A stretch of DNA of 64,000 bases from Mariniflexile jejuense (GTDB taxonomy: Bacteria; Bacteroidota; Bacteroidia; Flavobacteriales; Flavobacteriaceae): assembly GCF_042675665.1 (NCBI RefSeq), contig NZ_JBHTJI010000001.1:1736001-1800000 (forward strand). Reading direction: 5' to 3'. Under the pieces are notes generated by a model. That model ran no database searches and was not told the origin of the DNA. It saw only the letters and a list, made by a program, of their open reading frames with translations. Positions 17,716-24,954 of the stretch are shown piece after piece. The position numbers and the translations under genes are program-made. Each line of letters opens with the position of its first letter. Within the stretch, counting starts at the first letter, position 1.

Positions 17716-17729
17716 ATGACAGAAGTCAT
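17716..17729. promoter_or_regulatory. palindrome ATGAC-N4-GTCAT in the mce/mannosyltransferase divergent region
   Basis: ATGAC (17716-17720) and GTCAT (17725-17729) are perfect arms around AGAA. They lie where the -33 of the mce promoter should be. A regulator-binding site is possible, but a palindrome this short can arise by chance. Confidence 0.3.
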
Positions 17730-17812
17730 GTATTACCGAATATTTAGAATTAATGTTAACTACATCGTTTTAGTTAATCATTTTTCTTTTTATTACACCA
17801 AACAAATAGTCT

Positions 17813-17820
17813 TATATTTG
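17813..17820 (+). promoter_or_regulatory. -7-like element abutting the mannosyltransferase start
   Basis: TATATTTG matches TAnnTTTG exactly and ends only four bases before the ATG at 17825. If used, transcription would start at or next to the A of the start codon (leaderless). No convincing -33 TTG is seen. Confidence 0.35.
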
Positions 17821-17824
17821 AATT

Positions 17825-19282
17825 ATGCTAGTAAATACTGCCTTTTTAAGACGTAATAGAACTCCATTTTTATGGGTGGTTTCTAGTATTTTATTCTATG
17901 TGTCGTTTGCTTATGATTTAGTTAGAGCCGATTACGTTAAACTTTTAACGCTTTACACTGCGTTGTTTTTTTTATTTTACAAATTGATAACTATTTTAAA
18001 AACACGTATTGTATTTTTAACTTGGTTAGCATTTATTTTTAGAGCTGTTTTTATTTTAGCAATACCGAATTTATCTCAGGATTTTTATAGATTTATTTGG
18101 GATGGAAGAATGATTTTGGAAGGTTTTAATCCTTATTTATATACTGTAGAATCATTTATTAAAAATGGTAATTTTCCTGTTGCTCAAGCCCAAGAGTTGT
18201 ATAATGGCATGGGCGAACTTAATGCTGGTCATTTTACAAATTATCCGCCTATTAATCAATTGTGCTTTATACTTGCTGCTTTGTTTGCTAGTAAGAGTAT
18301 TTTAGGTTCGGTAATTGTGATGCGATTACTTATTATAGCTGCCGATTTTGGAACCTTGCATTTTGGAAAGAAGCTTTTAAAAAAACTAAACATTCCTGTT
18401 TACAACATATTTTGGTATATTTTAAATCCGTTTATTATTATTGAATTAACGGGAAATCTTCATTTTGAAGGTGTAATGATTTTCTTTTTGATATGGAGTT
18501 TATATTTACTTCATATAGAGAAATGGTATTTTGCAGGTATTGTTTTAGGCTTGTCTATTTCGGTAAAATTGATTCCTTTAATGTTTTTGCCTTTGTTTTT
18601 TAGGTGGTTTACAAAACGTAATATTATTAAAAATGAAATGAATCAATCTGTTTCTGTTGAAAAAACTAACTCGGTATTACCTTCTAGCAATGACAAAAAG
18701 AAGTGGATTCTTGCTTTTACAGGAATGCCAAATCTACTTATATTCTATAGCTTAACAGGCTTAACAATACTATTCTTATTTGTGCCTTTTTACTCCAAAA
18801 TACTCATAAACAACTACATGAAAACCGTAGCTTTATGGTTTCAAGATTTTGAATTTAATGCCAGTTTATACTACATAGCTAGGGAAGTAGGTTATTTATT
18901 TAGAGGTTATAATGAAATTGCAATTATTGGAAAAGCAATTCCTGTTTTGGTAATTTTGTTTGTACTAATAATAACTTTTTTTAGAAAAAACAAAAGCACT
19001 ACAGATTTAATAACAAGCATGTTATTGGTTTTATCGTTTTACTATTTTACAGCTACAACAATTCATCCTTGGTACGTTGCAACACTTTTAATACTATCCG
19101 TTTTTACAAATTATAAGTTTCCATTGGTTTGGAGTTTTGCTATTATTTTAAGCTATTTAGCATATCTAAACTCAAATAATGCCGAAAACCTTTGGGTTAT
19201 TGGTTTGGAATATTTAATTGTTTACAGTGTTTTTATTTGGGAGGTTTTTATAAATAAAAAAGCTATGAAATTGGTTTCATAG
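17825..19282 (+). CDS. polytopic GT-C superfamily glycosyltransferase (mannosyltransferase-like)
   Basis: The 485-residue membrane protein has about ten or more hydrophobic helices. The first periplasmic loop has the acidic motif SQDFYRFIWDGRMILEGFNP, as in lipid-linked-sugar GT-C enzymes where Asp residues bind the polyprenyl-phosphate donor. It resembles the polyprenol-phosphate-mannose-dependent alpha-mannosyltransferases. A hydrophilic, low-complexity insert (about residues 270-298) separates two helix blocks. It is monocistronic, and its last seven codons are part of a terminator hairpin. The GT2 at 4039 could supply a lipid-linked donor, but that link is inference. Start choice is uncertain because a promoter-like box lies four bases upstream. 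Confidence 0.75.
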   Translation: MLVNTAFLRRNRTPFLWVVSSILFYVSFAYDLVRADYVKLLTLYTALFFLFYKLITILKTRIVFLTWLAFIFRAVFILAIPNLSQDFYRFIWDGRMILEGFNPYLYTVESFIKNGNFPVAQAQELYNGMGELNAGHFTNYPPINQLCFILAALFASKSILGSVIVMRLLIIAADFGTLHFGKKLLKKLNIPVYNIFWYILNPFIIIELTGNLHFEGVMIFFLIWSLYLLHIEKWYFAGIVLGLSISVKLIPLMFLPLFFRWFTKRNIIKNEMNQSVSVEKTNSVLPSSNDKKKWILAFTGMPNLLIFYSLTGLTILFLFVPFYSKILINNYMKTVALWFQDFEFNASLYYIAREVGYLFRGYNEIAIIGKAIPVLVILFVLIITFFRKNKSTTDLITSMLLVLSFYYFTATTIHPWYVATLLILSVFTNYKFPLVWSFAIILSYLAYLNSNNAENLWVIGLEYLIVYSVFIWEVFINKKAMKLVS

Positions 19283-19289
19283 CTTTTTT
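19256..19289. terminator. bidirectional terminator built from the end of the mannosyltransferase gene
   Basis: AGCTATGAAA (19261-19270) pairs perfectly with TTTCATAGCT (19275-19284) across a TTGG loop. A-run 19256-19260 and T-run 19285-19289 extend the stem and give a U-tract in both directions. The stop codon TAG (19280-19282) lies inside the stem. It serves this gene and the convergent VOC gene ending at 19292. Confidence 0.9.
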
Positions 19290-19291
19290 GT

Positions 19292-19705
19292 TTATTTCTC
19301 AAAGATTGAATTTGGATTTTCAAAACTTTTAAACTCCAACATATAATCATTTGGGTCTTTTATGAAGAATGAAACGTGTTCGCCTGTTTTGCCTTCTAAA
19401 AACCTAGCTTGAGTAACCACATCTAGTTTTTGGTCGTTAAGTCTGGCATAAATTTGTTCCCAATCTTTTAAATCGACAATAATACCAAAATGAAATGATG
19501 GCAATATTTTACCTTCAAACACGTAATTAGGACTATTAAAACTAAATTTTTCAGCCTTTATAAATGTTAATTGATTACCAAACAAATTAACATCTACCCA
19601 ATTTTGTGTAATTCTTCCTAAGGAAGCGCCAATGGTATCGGCGTAAAAACTTTTGGTTGTTTTTACACTTAAACAAGGCAACGACATGTGAAATGATGCG
19701 CCCAT
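19292..19705 (-). CDS. VOC-family (glyoxalase/bleomycin-resistance fold) protein
   Basis: The 137-residue vicinal-oxygen-chelate protein reads MSLPCLSVKTTKSFYADTIGA at its N-terminus, with the final metal-site strand DPNDYMLEFKSF. PSFHFGIIV supplies a His in the usual third position. Members range from lyases to antibiotic-binding proteins, and the substrate cannot be told from sequence. It is the last gene of the polyamine operon, 12 bp after the previous gene, and shares the terminator at 19256-19289. A second in-frame ATG six codons in is an alternative start. Confidence 0.8.
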   Translation of the reverse strand: MGASFHMSLPCLSVKTTKSFYADTIGASLGRITQNWVDVNLFGNQLTFIKAEKFSFNSPNYVFEGKILPSFHFGIIVDLKDWEQIYARLNDQKLDVVTQARFLEGKTGEHVSFFIKDPNDYMLEFKSFENPNSIFEK

Positions 19706-19717
19706 AATTATGATTGA

Positions 19718-19948
19718 TTAAAGAGGTTTTAAACTTTCAACTCTGTAAATTACAAAATCTTCGTCTTCATCTTCAAAATCTTCAACAAAAGTTATTCTAA
19801 AACTTTTATCTATTAGACTTTTATCGTTCTTTAAATCGTATTGTTTTAGTACTCTTGGGTGTACTTCCTCGAATACTAATTCTTCTCCATTTTCAAACCA
19901 AAACGTAAAATAACCGTTTTTGTAAGACTTAAAAACAGCTGTTCTCAT
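19718..19948 (-). CDS. small conserved-looking protein of unknown function
   Basis: A 76-residue soluble protein without signal peptide or membrane segment. It is rich in aromatic and acidic residues (NGYFTFWFENGEELVFEEV) and has a strongly acidic patch FVEDFEDEDEDFV near residues 54-66. I recognise no domain. The predicted beta-strand pattern with a basic N-terminus suggests a small beta-barrel-like fold, but that is a guess. The gaps are 9 bp to the preceding gene and 12 bp to the following one, so it is surely co-transcribed with the polyamine genes and the VOC protein. Confidence 0.65.
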   Translation of the reverse strand: MRTAVFKSYKNGYFTFWFENGEELVFEEVHPRVLKQYDLKNDKSLIDKSFRITFVEDFEDEDEDFVIYRVESLKPL

Positions 19949-19957
19949 ACCTAAAAA

Positions 19958-20371
19958 CTAATCAATATCATCATCTTCGTCTTCTTCATCGTAGTCTGAA
20001 TCAGCGTCATCATCGTCATCATCATCGTCATCGCCATCATCATCTAGTTTTTCTTTCTTAACTGGTGTGTCATCATCATCATCGTCATCTAAATTCGCAT
20101 CAGCATCATCTACTTTAACTTCTTCGAAATCATCATCAGCAACATCTGAATCATCATCACCGAAGTCTTCCATAGCTTGTACAAGGCGTTTACCTACTTT
20201 TACTAAATAAATAGTATCATCGGTTCTTACCTCAACGGCTTCGATTATTTCGTTTTGCGCATTTCTAAACGAAATAATATCTGTTTCATCGTAACCATCA
20301 GGAAACTTTTCAACAAGAAGATTTAAAATATCTTCATTTAATTTTTTGTAATCTACAATTTTGCGTAACAT
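19958..20371 (-). CDS. acidic protein with Asp-rich C-terminal half
   Basis: This 137-residue protein has residues 1-65 as a compact mixed-charge domain (MLRKIVDYKKLNEDILNLLV, then KVGKRLVQAMEDF). Residues 70-137 are almost entirely Asp/Glu with a few Lys/Ser/Val, a natively disordered polyanionic tail. The tail is encoded by imperfect GAT/GAC trinucleotide repeats (plus-strand CAT/CGT runs at 19970-20160), which may vary in length between strains. I have seen similar flavobacterial proteins labelled DNA primase without evidence; no primase motif is present. It lies 17 bp downstream of the deoxyhypusine-synthase homologue. A polyamine- or nucleic-acid-mimic role is only a suggestion. Confidence 0.65.
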   Translation of the reverse strand: MLRKIVDYKKLNEDILNLLVEKFPDGYDETDIISFRNAQNEIIEAVEVRTDDTIYLVKVGKRLVQAMEDFGDDDSDVADDDFEEVKVDDADANLDDDDDDDTPVKKEKLDDDGDDDDDDDDDADSDYDEEDEDDDID

Positions 20372-20388
20372 TTTTATTTGGGTTGGAA

Positions 20389-21366
20389 TTATTGGTCTAA
20401 CAAATATGCAAAAATTAATGGTGCAACAATGGTTGCATCACTTTCAATTATATATTTTGGGGTAGTAATATCTAATTTACCCCAAGTAATTTTTTCGTTT
20501 GGTACTGCACCTGAGTAGGAACCATAACTGGTTGTTGAGTCGCTAATTTGGCAAAAATAGCTCCAAAATGGTATATCGTGCATTTCCATGTCTTGGTAAA
20601 GCATTGGCACAACACATATTGGAAAATCGCCCGCAATTCCACCACCAATTTGGAAGAAGCCTACACCTTTACCTCCTGAATTTTTTGGATACCAGTCGGC
20701 TAACCACATCATGTATTCTATACCGCTTTTAGTAGTTGTAGGTTTAAATTCACCTTTAATACAGTACGATGCAAAAATATTGCCCATTGTACTATCTTCC
20801 CAACCTGGAACTACAATTGGTAAGTTTTTTTCGGCTGCAGCCACCATCCACGAATCTTTTGGGTCTATTTCATAGTATTGTTCCAAAACTCCTGAATTTA
20901 TCATTTGATACATAAACTCGTGCGGAAAATAACGCTCGCCTGCTTTATCGGCTTTATTCCAAATATCGTATAGATGTGATTGCAAACGTCTGAATGCTTC
21001 CTCTTCAGGTATACAGGTATCAGTAACACGGTTGTAATGGTTTTCTAATAAATCCCATTCTTCTTGTGGTGATAAATCTCTGTAGTTTGGTACTCTTTTG
21101 TATGAATTGTGCGCTACTAAATTCATAATATCTTCTTCAAGATTTGCTCCTGTACACGATATAATTTGAATTTTATCTTGACGTATCATTTCTGCTAACG
21201 ATTTTCCTAATTCTGCAGTACTCATAGCGCCAGCCAAGGTTACCATCATTTTTCCGCCTTCAAGCAAGTGTGTTTCGTAGCCTTTTGCGGCATCTACTAA
21301 AGCAGCAGCATTAAAGTGTAAATAATTTTTTTCTATAAATTGTGATATTGGTCCTTTAGTACTCAT
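20389..21366 (-). CDS. deoxyhypusine synthase family protein (probable homospermidine-type synthase)
   Basis: The ATG at 21366 gives 325 residues. The longer reading from 21435 lies wholly within the agmatinase gene and is rejected. The NAD-dependent DHS fold is shown by MVTLAGAMSTAELG, ISCTGANLEEDI and FFQIGGGIAGDFP. The catalytic Lys that forms the aminobutyl imine is K297 in NEKITWGKL, matching the WGK motif of eukaryotic DHS. Bacteria lack eIF5A, and bacterial DHS homologues are known to transfer the aminobutyl group to putrescine, giving homospermidine. That fits its position after arginine decarboxylase and agmatinase. It overlaps the agmatinase stop by 11 bp. Confidence 0.88.
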   Translation of the reverse strand: MSTKGPISQFIEKNYLHFNAAALVDAAKGYETHLLEGGKMMVTLAGAMSTAELGKSLAEMIRQDKIQIISCTGANLEEDIMNLVAHNSYKRVPNYRDLSPQEEWDLLENHYNRVTDTCIPEEEAFRRLQSHLYDIWNKADKAGERYFPHEFMYQMINSGVLEQYYEIDPKDSWMVAAAEKNLPIVVPGWEDSTMGNIFASYCIKGEFKPTTTKSGIEYMMWLADWYPKNSGGKGVGFFQIGGGIAGDFPICVVPMLYQDMEMHDIPFWSYFCQISDSTTSYGSYSGAVPNEKITWGKLDITTPKYIIESDATIVAPLIFAYLLDQ

Positions 21367-22294
21367 CGTCGTCATTAAATTTTGAAGCGTTGTTTTTTTG
21401 TTTTGAATTATCGTAGGTATTATCATAATCATCACCTACTTCTTCATCCATAAATTTATAACTTAACATTTTATAATACAATTTTGCAGCTAAAAAATCG
21501 GATGCTTTTTGTTTTATGGCTGGGCATAGTTCAACTATATCAAACCCTACTACATTTTTTTCAGCAAAAACTTGTTTTAAAAAATCTAAAGTTTCATACC
21601 AAAATAAGCCTCCTGGTAATGGTGCTGCTGTATTTGGCATAATAGAAATATCTAAAGCGTTTAAGTTGAAATTTATAAACACATTATCAGTCATTTGATC
21701 TATTGCAGAATCCATCCAAGTATCATCAACTGCCATTTCGTGAGCGAAATAGGTTTTCTCAACATCTGCAATGGTTTTCTCATTTGCACTCATAGAGCGC
21801 ACACCAACTTGAATTAAATTGGTCATTTGGTTAGCTTCATGAAGTGCGCAAGCATTGTTAATGAAACTTCCATTTTTGCTTTTGCTTAAATTTGCATGTG
21901 CGCCAATATGTAACACTGTTAAACTTGGATACATATCGTTAAACGCACGAATAGTACCAATAGAAACAACATGTTCACTACCAAATAATGTTACAAACTT
22001 GTTCTTTTTAATATACTTTTTTGTGGTTTGATGAACAGCATCAACCATAGCTTCTGGTGAATTGTTTTCATCAACGGCATCAGCCAAATAAATACCTTGT
22101 TGGTAAACCTCTGTATCTGTTTCAATATCATAAAGTTCCAGGTTGTTTGAAGCGTTTAAAAAAGCTTCTGGTCCTTTATTCGATCCTTTTTGAATGCTAT
22201 TTTCTGCTTCAAAAGGCACCGGAATTAAAACAATTTTTGCTTGTTCTAATTTTGCAAATTCTTCTGGTATGCCAGCATATGTGTTATTTGTCAT
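21356..22294 (-). CDS. speB: agmatinase / arginase-family ureohydrolase
   Basis: The 312-residue ureohydrolase has the family framework VIPVPFEAENSIQKGSNKGP, SIGTIRAF and FDIVELCPA. The usual metal-binding motifs are partly altered: the GGDH-like site reads FGSEH, DAHxD reads IGAHAN, and SxDxDxxDP reads FNLNALDIS. Agmatinase (agmatine to putrescine and urea) is inferred from the adjoining arginine decarboxylase. The diverged metal ligands make the activity less certain than the name suggests. Residues about 283-312 are an acidic tail (DEEVGDDYDNTYD). Its start overlaps the decarboxylase stop by 11 bp and its stop overlaps the DHS homologue start. Confidence 0.8.
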   Translation of the reverse strand: MTNNTYAGIPEEFAKLEQAKIVLIPVPFEAENSIQKGSNKGPEAFLNASNNLELYDIETDTEVYQQGIYLADAVDENNSPEAMVDAVHQTTKKYIKKNKFVTLFGSEHVVSIGTIRAFNDMYPSLTVLHIGAHANLSKSKNGSFINNACALHEANQMTNLIQVGVRSMSANEKTIADVEKTYFAHEMAVDDTWMDSAIDQMTDNVFINFNLNALDISIMPNTAAPLPGGLFWYETLDFLKQVFAEKNVVGFDIVELCPAIKQKASDFLAAKLYYKMLSYKFMDEEVGDDYDNTYDNSKQKNNASKFNDDDEY

Positions 22295-23681
22295 AACCTA
22301 ATATTTTAAGTAAGTCTTCACTTTTTTGTTGTTCACTAAATAATTTTGTAACAATATTTCCATCAGCATCTCTATCAATTAAAATATGCTTAGGTGATGG
22401 TATTAAGCAGTGTTGTAAACCGCCAAAACCACCAATGGTTTCTTGGTAAGCACCTGTATTGAAAAAACCAATATATAGTGGTTTTTCTTTGTTGTATTTT
22501 GGCAAATAGATGGCGTTCATGTGTTGCTCGCTATTGTAATAATCATCACTATCACAGGTTAAACCACCTAACAAAACACGTTCGTAACTTTCGTGCCACC
22601 TGTTTATTGGCAACATAACAAAGCGCTTGTTTATAGCCCATGTATCTGGAAGTGTTGTGATGAATGATGAGTTTATCATATTCCACTTTTCACGGTCATT
22701 TTGTTGTTTTTGGTATAATACCTCATAAATAGCACCGCCACTTTCGCCTACTGTAAAGCTTCCAAATTCTGTAAAAATGTTTGGCACTTCTACTTCTTCT
22801 TCTTCACAAACTAGTTTTATTTGGTTGATGATTTCTCCAACTATATATTCATAATCAAAATCGAATGCTAACGAGTTTTTAATTGGAAAACCGCCACCAA
22901 TATTCAAACTATCTAAACTTGGGCAAATGCGTTTTAAACTGGTATAAACTTTTAAACATTTTGTAAGCTCGTTCCAATAATACGCATTATCTCGAATACC
23001 TGTATTTATAAAGAAATGAAGCATTTTCAGTTTCACTTTTTTATTTTCTTTAATCTGACTTCTGTAAAACGGCAATATATTTTTATAACCAATGCCTAAA
23101 CGCGATGTATAGAACTCGAATTTTGGTTCTTCTTCCGAAGCTATTCTAATACCAATGTTGAATTTACCTTTAATTTCTTTTGAAAGTAAATCAATCTCTT
23201 CATAATTATCAATAATTGGAATACAGTTTTTGTGCCCATTATTAATTAATCTTGCTATGTTGGTAATGTATTTATCTCTTTTAAAACCGTTACTAATTAC
23301 ATAGGTTTTATCGGTTATTTTTCCTTCTGCTTTTAAGCTTTCAACAATATCAATATCAAAAGCTGATGATGTTTCTATATGAATATCATTTTTTAAAGCT
23401 TCATCTAAAACATGTTTAAAATGTGAACTTTTAGTACAATAACAATAGTTGTATTTACCTTTGTATTTATTGGCCTTTATAGCTTTATCAAACCAACCTT
23501 TTGCTCTATTGATGTTATTAGATATTTGAGGTAAGTAGGTGAATTTTAAAGGTGCTCCATATTGCTCTACCAATCCCATTAAATTGATGCCATGGAACTC
23601 TAAATGCCTGTCGTTTAGATCAAACTCTTCTTGCGGAAAGTAAAAAGATTGATTTATTAAATCAATGTATTTAGTATTCAT
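22284..23681 (-). CDS. speA: arginine decarboxylase, short fold-III PLP type
   Basis: The 465-residue PLP enzyme has an alanine-racemase/ornithine-decarboxylase fold. The Schiff-base lysine is K84 in YCTKSSHF, and NIGGGFPIKNS is the phosphate-binding loop. GLTCDSDDYYNSEQ carries the Cys-Asp pair that completes the second active site of the dimer. It is much shorter than proteobacterial SpeA (over 600 residues), lacking the usual insertions. Arginine decarboxylation is inferred from homology and from the downstream agmatinase. A related diamino-acid decarboxylase is the alternative. First gene of the operon, with a 332-bp upstream region. Confidence 0.85.
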   Translation of the reverse strand: MNTKYIDLINQSFYFPQEEFDLNDRHLEFHGINLMGLVEQYGAPLKFTYLPQISNNINRAKGWFDKAIKANKYKGKYNYCYCTKSSHFKHVLDEALKNDIHIETSSAFDIDIVESLKAEGKITDKTYVISNGFKRDKYITNIARLINNGHKNCIPIIDNYEEIDLLSKEIKGKFNIGIRIASEEEPKFEFYTSRLGIGYKNILPFYRSQIKENKKVKLKMLHFFINTGIRDNAYYWNELTKCLKVYTSLKRICPSLDSLNIGGGFPIKNSLAFDFDYEYIVGEIINQIKLVCEEEEVEVPNIFTEFGSFTVGESGGAIYEVLYQKQQNDREKWNMINSSFITTLPDTWAINKRFVMLPINRWHESYERVLLGGLTCDSDDYYNSEQHMNAIYLPKYNKEKPLYIGFFNTGAYQETIGGFGGLQHCLIPSPKHILIDRDADGNIVTKLFSEQQKSEDLLKILGYDK

Positions 23682-24013
23682 TCTTAGTTTTTAGATGTAA
23701 TAGTTAAATGATAATTTTTTAAAGTTAAAGAAACATAAGTTTCTAATCAAATTATATTACTATTAATCAAATTCGGATTTGACTTTGTGTAGTTGGAACG
23801 AAGCCATATATATGCTGACTACCAGCAATAGTATAGGCAGAAGTTAACTCTAAAATTCGGTTACTTTTTCTATAAGCTATTTTTGAAAACAACTTCTTAA
23901 CTTTCAAAAAACGGAACATATAAACACGCTTCAATTTGTTCGGCAATTACGTTACAAATGAAATATAAAAAATTTAATTTTAAAGTGATTTGAAGTTTTT
24001 TTTTAGATTTTTT
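23682..24013. other. 332-bp intergenic region upstream of the polyamine operon
   Basis: This gap lies between the arginine decarboxylase start and the stop of the RluB-like gene. It must hold the promoter of the polyamine operon (minus strand), but no exact TAnnTTTG/TTG pair was found. There is no open reading frame of useful length, tRNA-like fold or terminator. The middle (about 23780-23850) is less AT-rich than the edges and could be a decayed gene remnant or a structured leader. Confidence 0.4.
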
Positions 24014-24892
24014 TTAAAGCATCTTCAAAGTATTCAATTCTTGTTCGGTTAAATGTTTCCAATGCCCGCGCGGAATGTCTTTTTTTGTAAGATGACCAAT
24101 AGCAACACAATCTAAACTAACAATTTCGTATTTGAAATGATCGAAAATAGTGCGAATTAATGTGTTTCCTATATTCTTAATTTTTAAACCTATTTGATTT
24201 TTAGATTCACCATCAATATAGCTAATTTCTTCAACTGCAATTAGTTTTCCGTCAACTTTAAAGCCTGCTTGAATGGCTTTTAAATCTTCTAACTTTAAAT
24301 TTTTATCTAATTCTACTTGAAATAAACGTGCTACACCATTTTTAGAGTTGGTAAATTTTTCTGCAATTACCTCATCATTTGTAAATAACAACAAGCCTTT
24401 TGAGTTTCTGCCCAAACGCCCAATTGGTTTTATTCTGGAAGTGGTAGCATTGGCAACTAAATCCATTACTGTTCTACCTTTGCCTTCGCTTGTGGTTGTT
24501 GCAAAGCCTTTTGGTTTGTTTAATAATACATATGCTTTTTTCTCTGGGTTTATCCTTGCTCCGTCGTATCGCACCTCGTCATCTAGCTTTACTTTATAAC
24601 CCATTTCTGTTACTACTTTTCCGTTAACAGTTACAAGTCCTGTTGCAATATGCACATCGGCTTCTCTGCGCGAACACATACCAGAATTTGCGACGTATTT
24701 GTTTAAACGAATTTCATCTGGATTCGACGTTTTTTTAGATGGCGGATTCACATTGCGTATTGGCGCATTTCCTCTAGCAAAACTTTTACCTTTTGATGCA
24801 CTACCACCTCTACTGGTATTTTTACCATTACTGTTTTGCTGTCCTCTTCCTGAAGGTTTCCCTTTTCCACTTGTTCCTTGCGTTCTACTCAT
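24014..24892 (-). CDS. RluB/RsuA-family pseudouridine synthase-like protein lacking the catalytic Asp
   Basis: ATG 24892 gives 292 residues; a TTG at 24910 lies inside a -7 box and is rejected. Residues 1-58 are a basic Gly/Ser/Lys/Asn-rich disordered tail. An S4 RNA-binding domain follows (RLNKYVANSGMCSRREAD, 62-79), then the RsuA/RluB catalytic domain (YVLLNKPKGFATT). In this family the motif is GRLDxxTxGLL with an essential Asp nucleophile. Here it reads GRLGRNSKGLLLF, with Gly161 encoded by GGC at 24410-24412, one transition from GAC. The rest of the fold appears intact, so it may bind rRNA without making pseudouridine. Confidence 0.85.
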   Translation of the reverse strand: MSRTQGTSGKGKPSGRGQQNSNGKNTSRGGSASKGKSFARGNAPIRNVNPPSKKTSNPDEIRLNKYVANSGMCSRREADVHIATGLVTVNGKVVTEMGYKVKLDDEVRYDGARINPEKKAYVLLNKPKGFATTTSEGKGRTVMDLVANATTSRIKPIGRLGRNSKGLLLFTNDEVIAEKFTNSKNGVARLFQVELDKNLKLEDLKAIQAGFKVDGKLIAVEEISYIDGESKNQIGLKIKNIGNTLIRTIFDHFKYEIVSLDCVAIGHLTKKDIPRGHWKHLTEQELNTLKML

Positions 24893-24907
24893 CACTTTTA
24901 TTTTTGG

Positions 24908-24915
24908 CAAAGATA
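24908..24915 (-). promoter_or_regulatory. -7 element of the RluB-like gene
   Basis: Read on the minus strand this is TATCTTTG, an exact TAnnTTTG match, 15 bases from ATG 24892. It suggests an internal promoter for the last gene of the isoprenoid block. A clear -33 is lacking; the region upstream has the short tandem ATTTACG repeat. Confidence 0.45.
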
Positions 24916-24954
24916 CTTTTAAAATTTACGATTTACGATTTTGATTTATAGATT

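Noticed and set aside
19970..20160. CAT/CGT triplet-rich tract considered as a CRISPR-like or satellite repeat
   Set aside because: It is the coding sequence of an Asp-rich tail in frame with the gene; units are imperfect and there are no spacers.
21367..21435. Extended start of the deoxyhypusine-synthase homologue
   Set aside because: The extra 23 residues are low-complexity, lie wholly inside the ureohydrolase gene in another frame, and do not match the family N-terminus.
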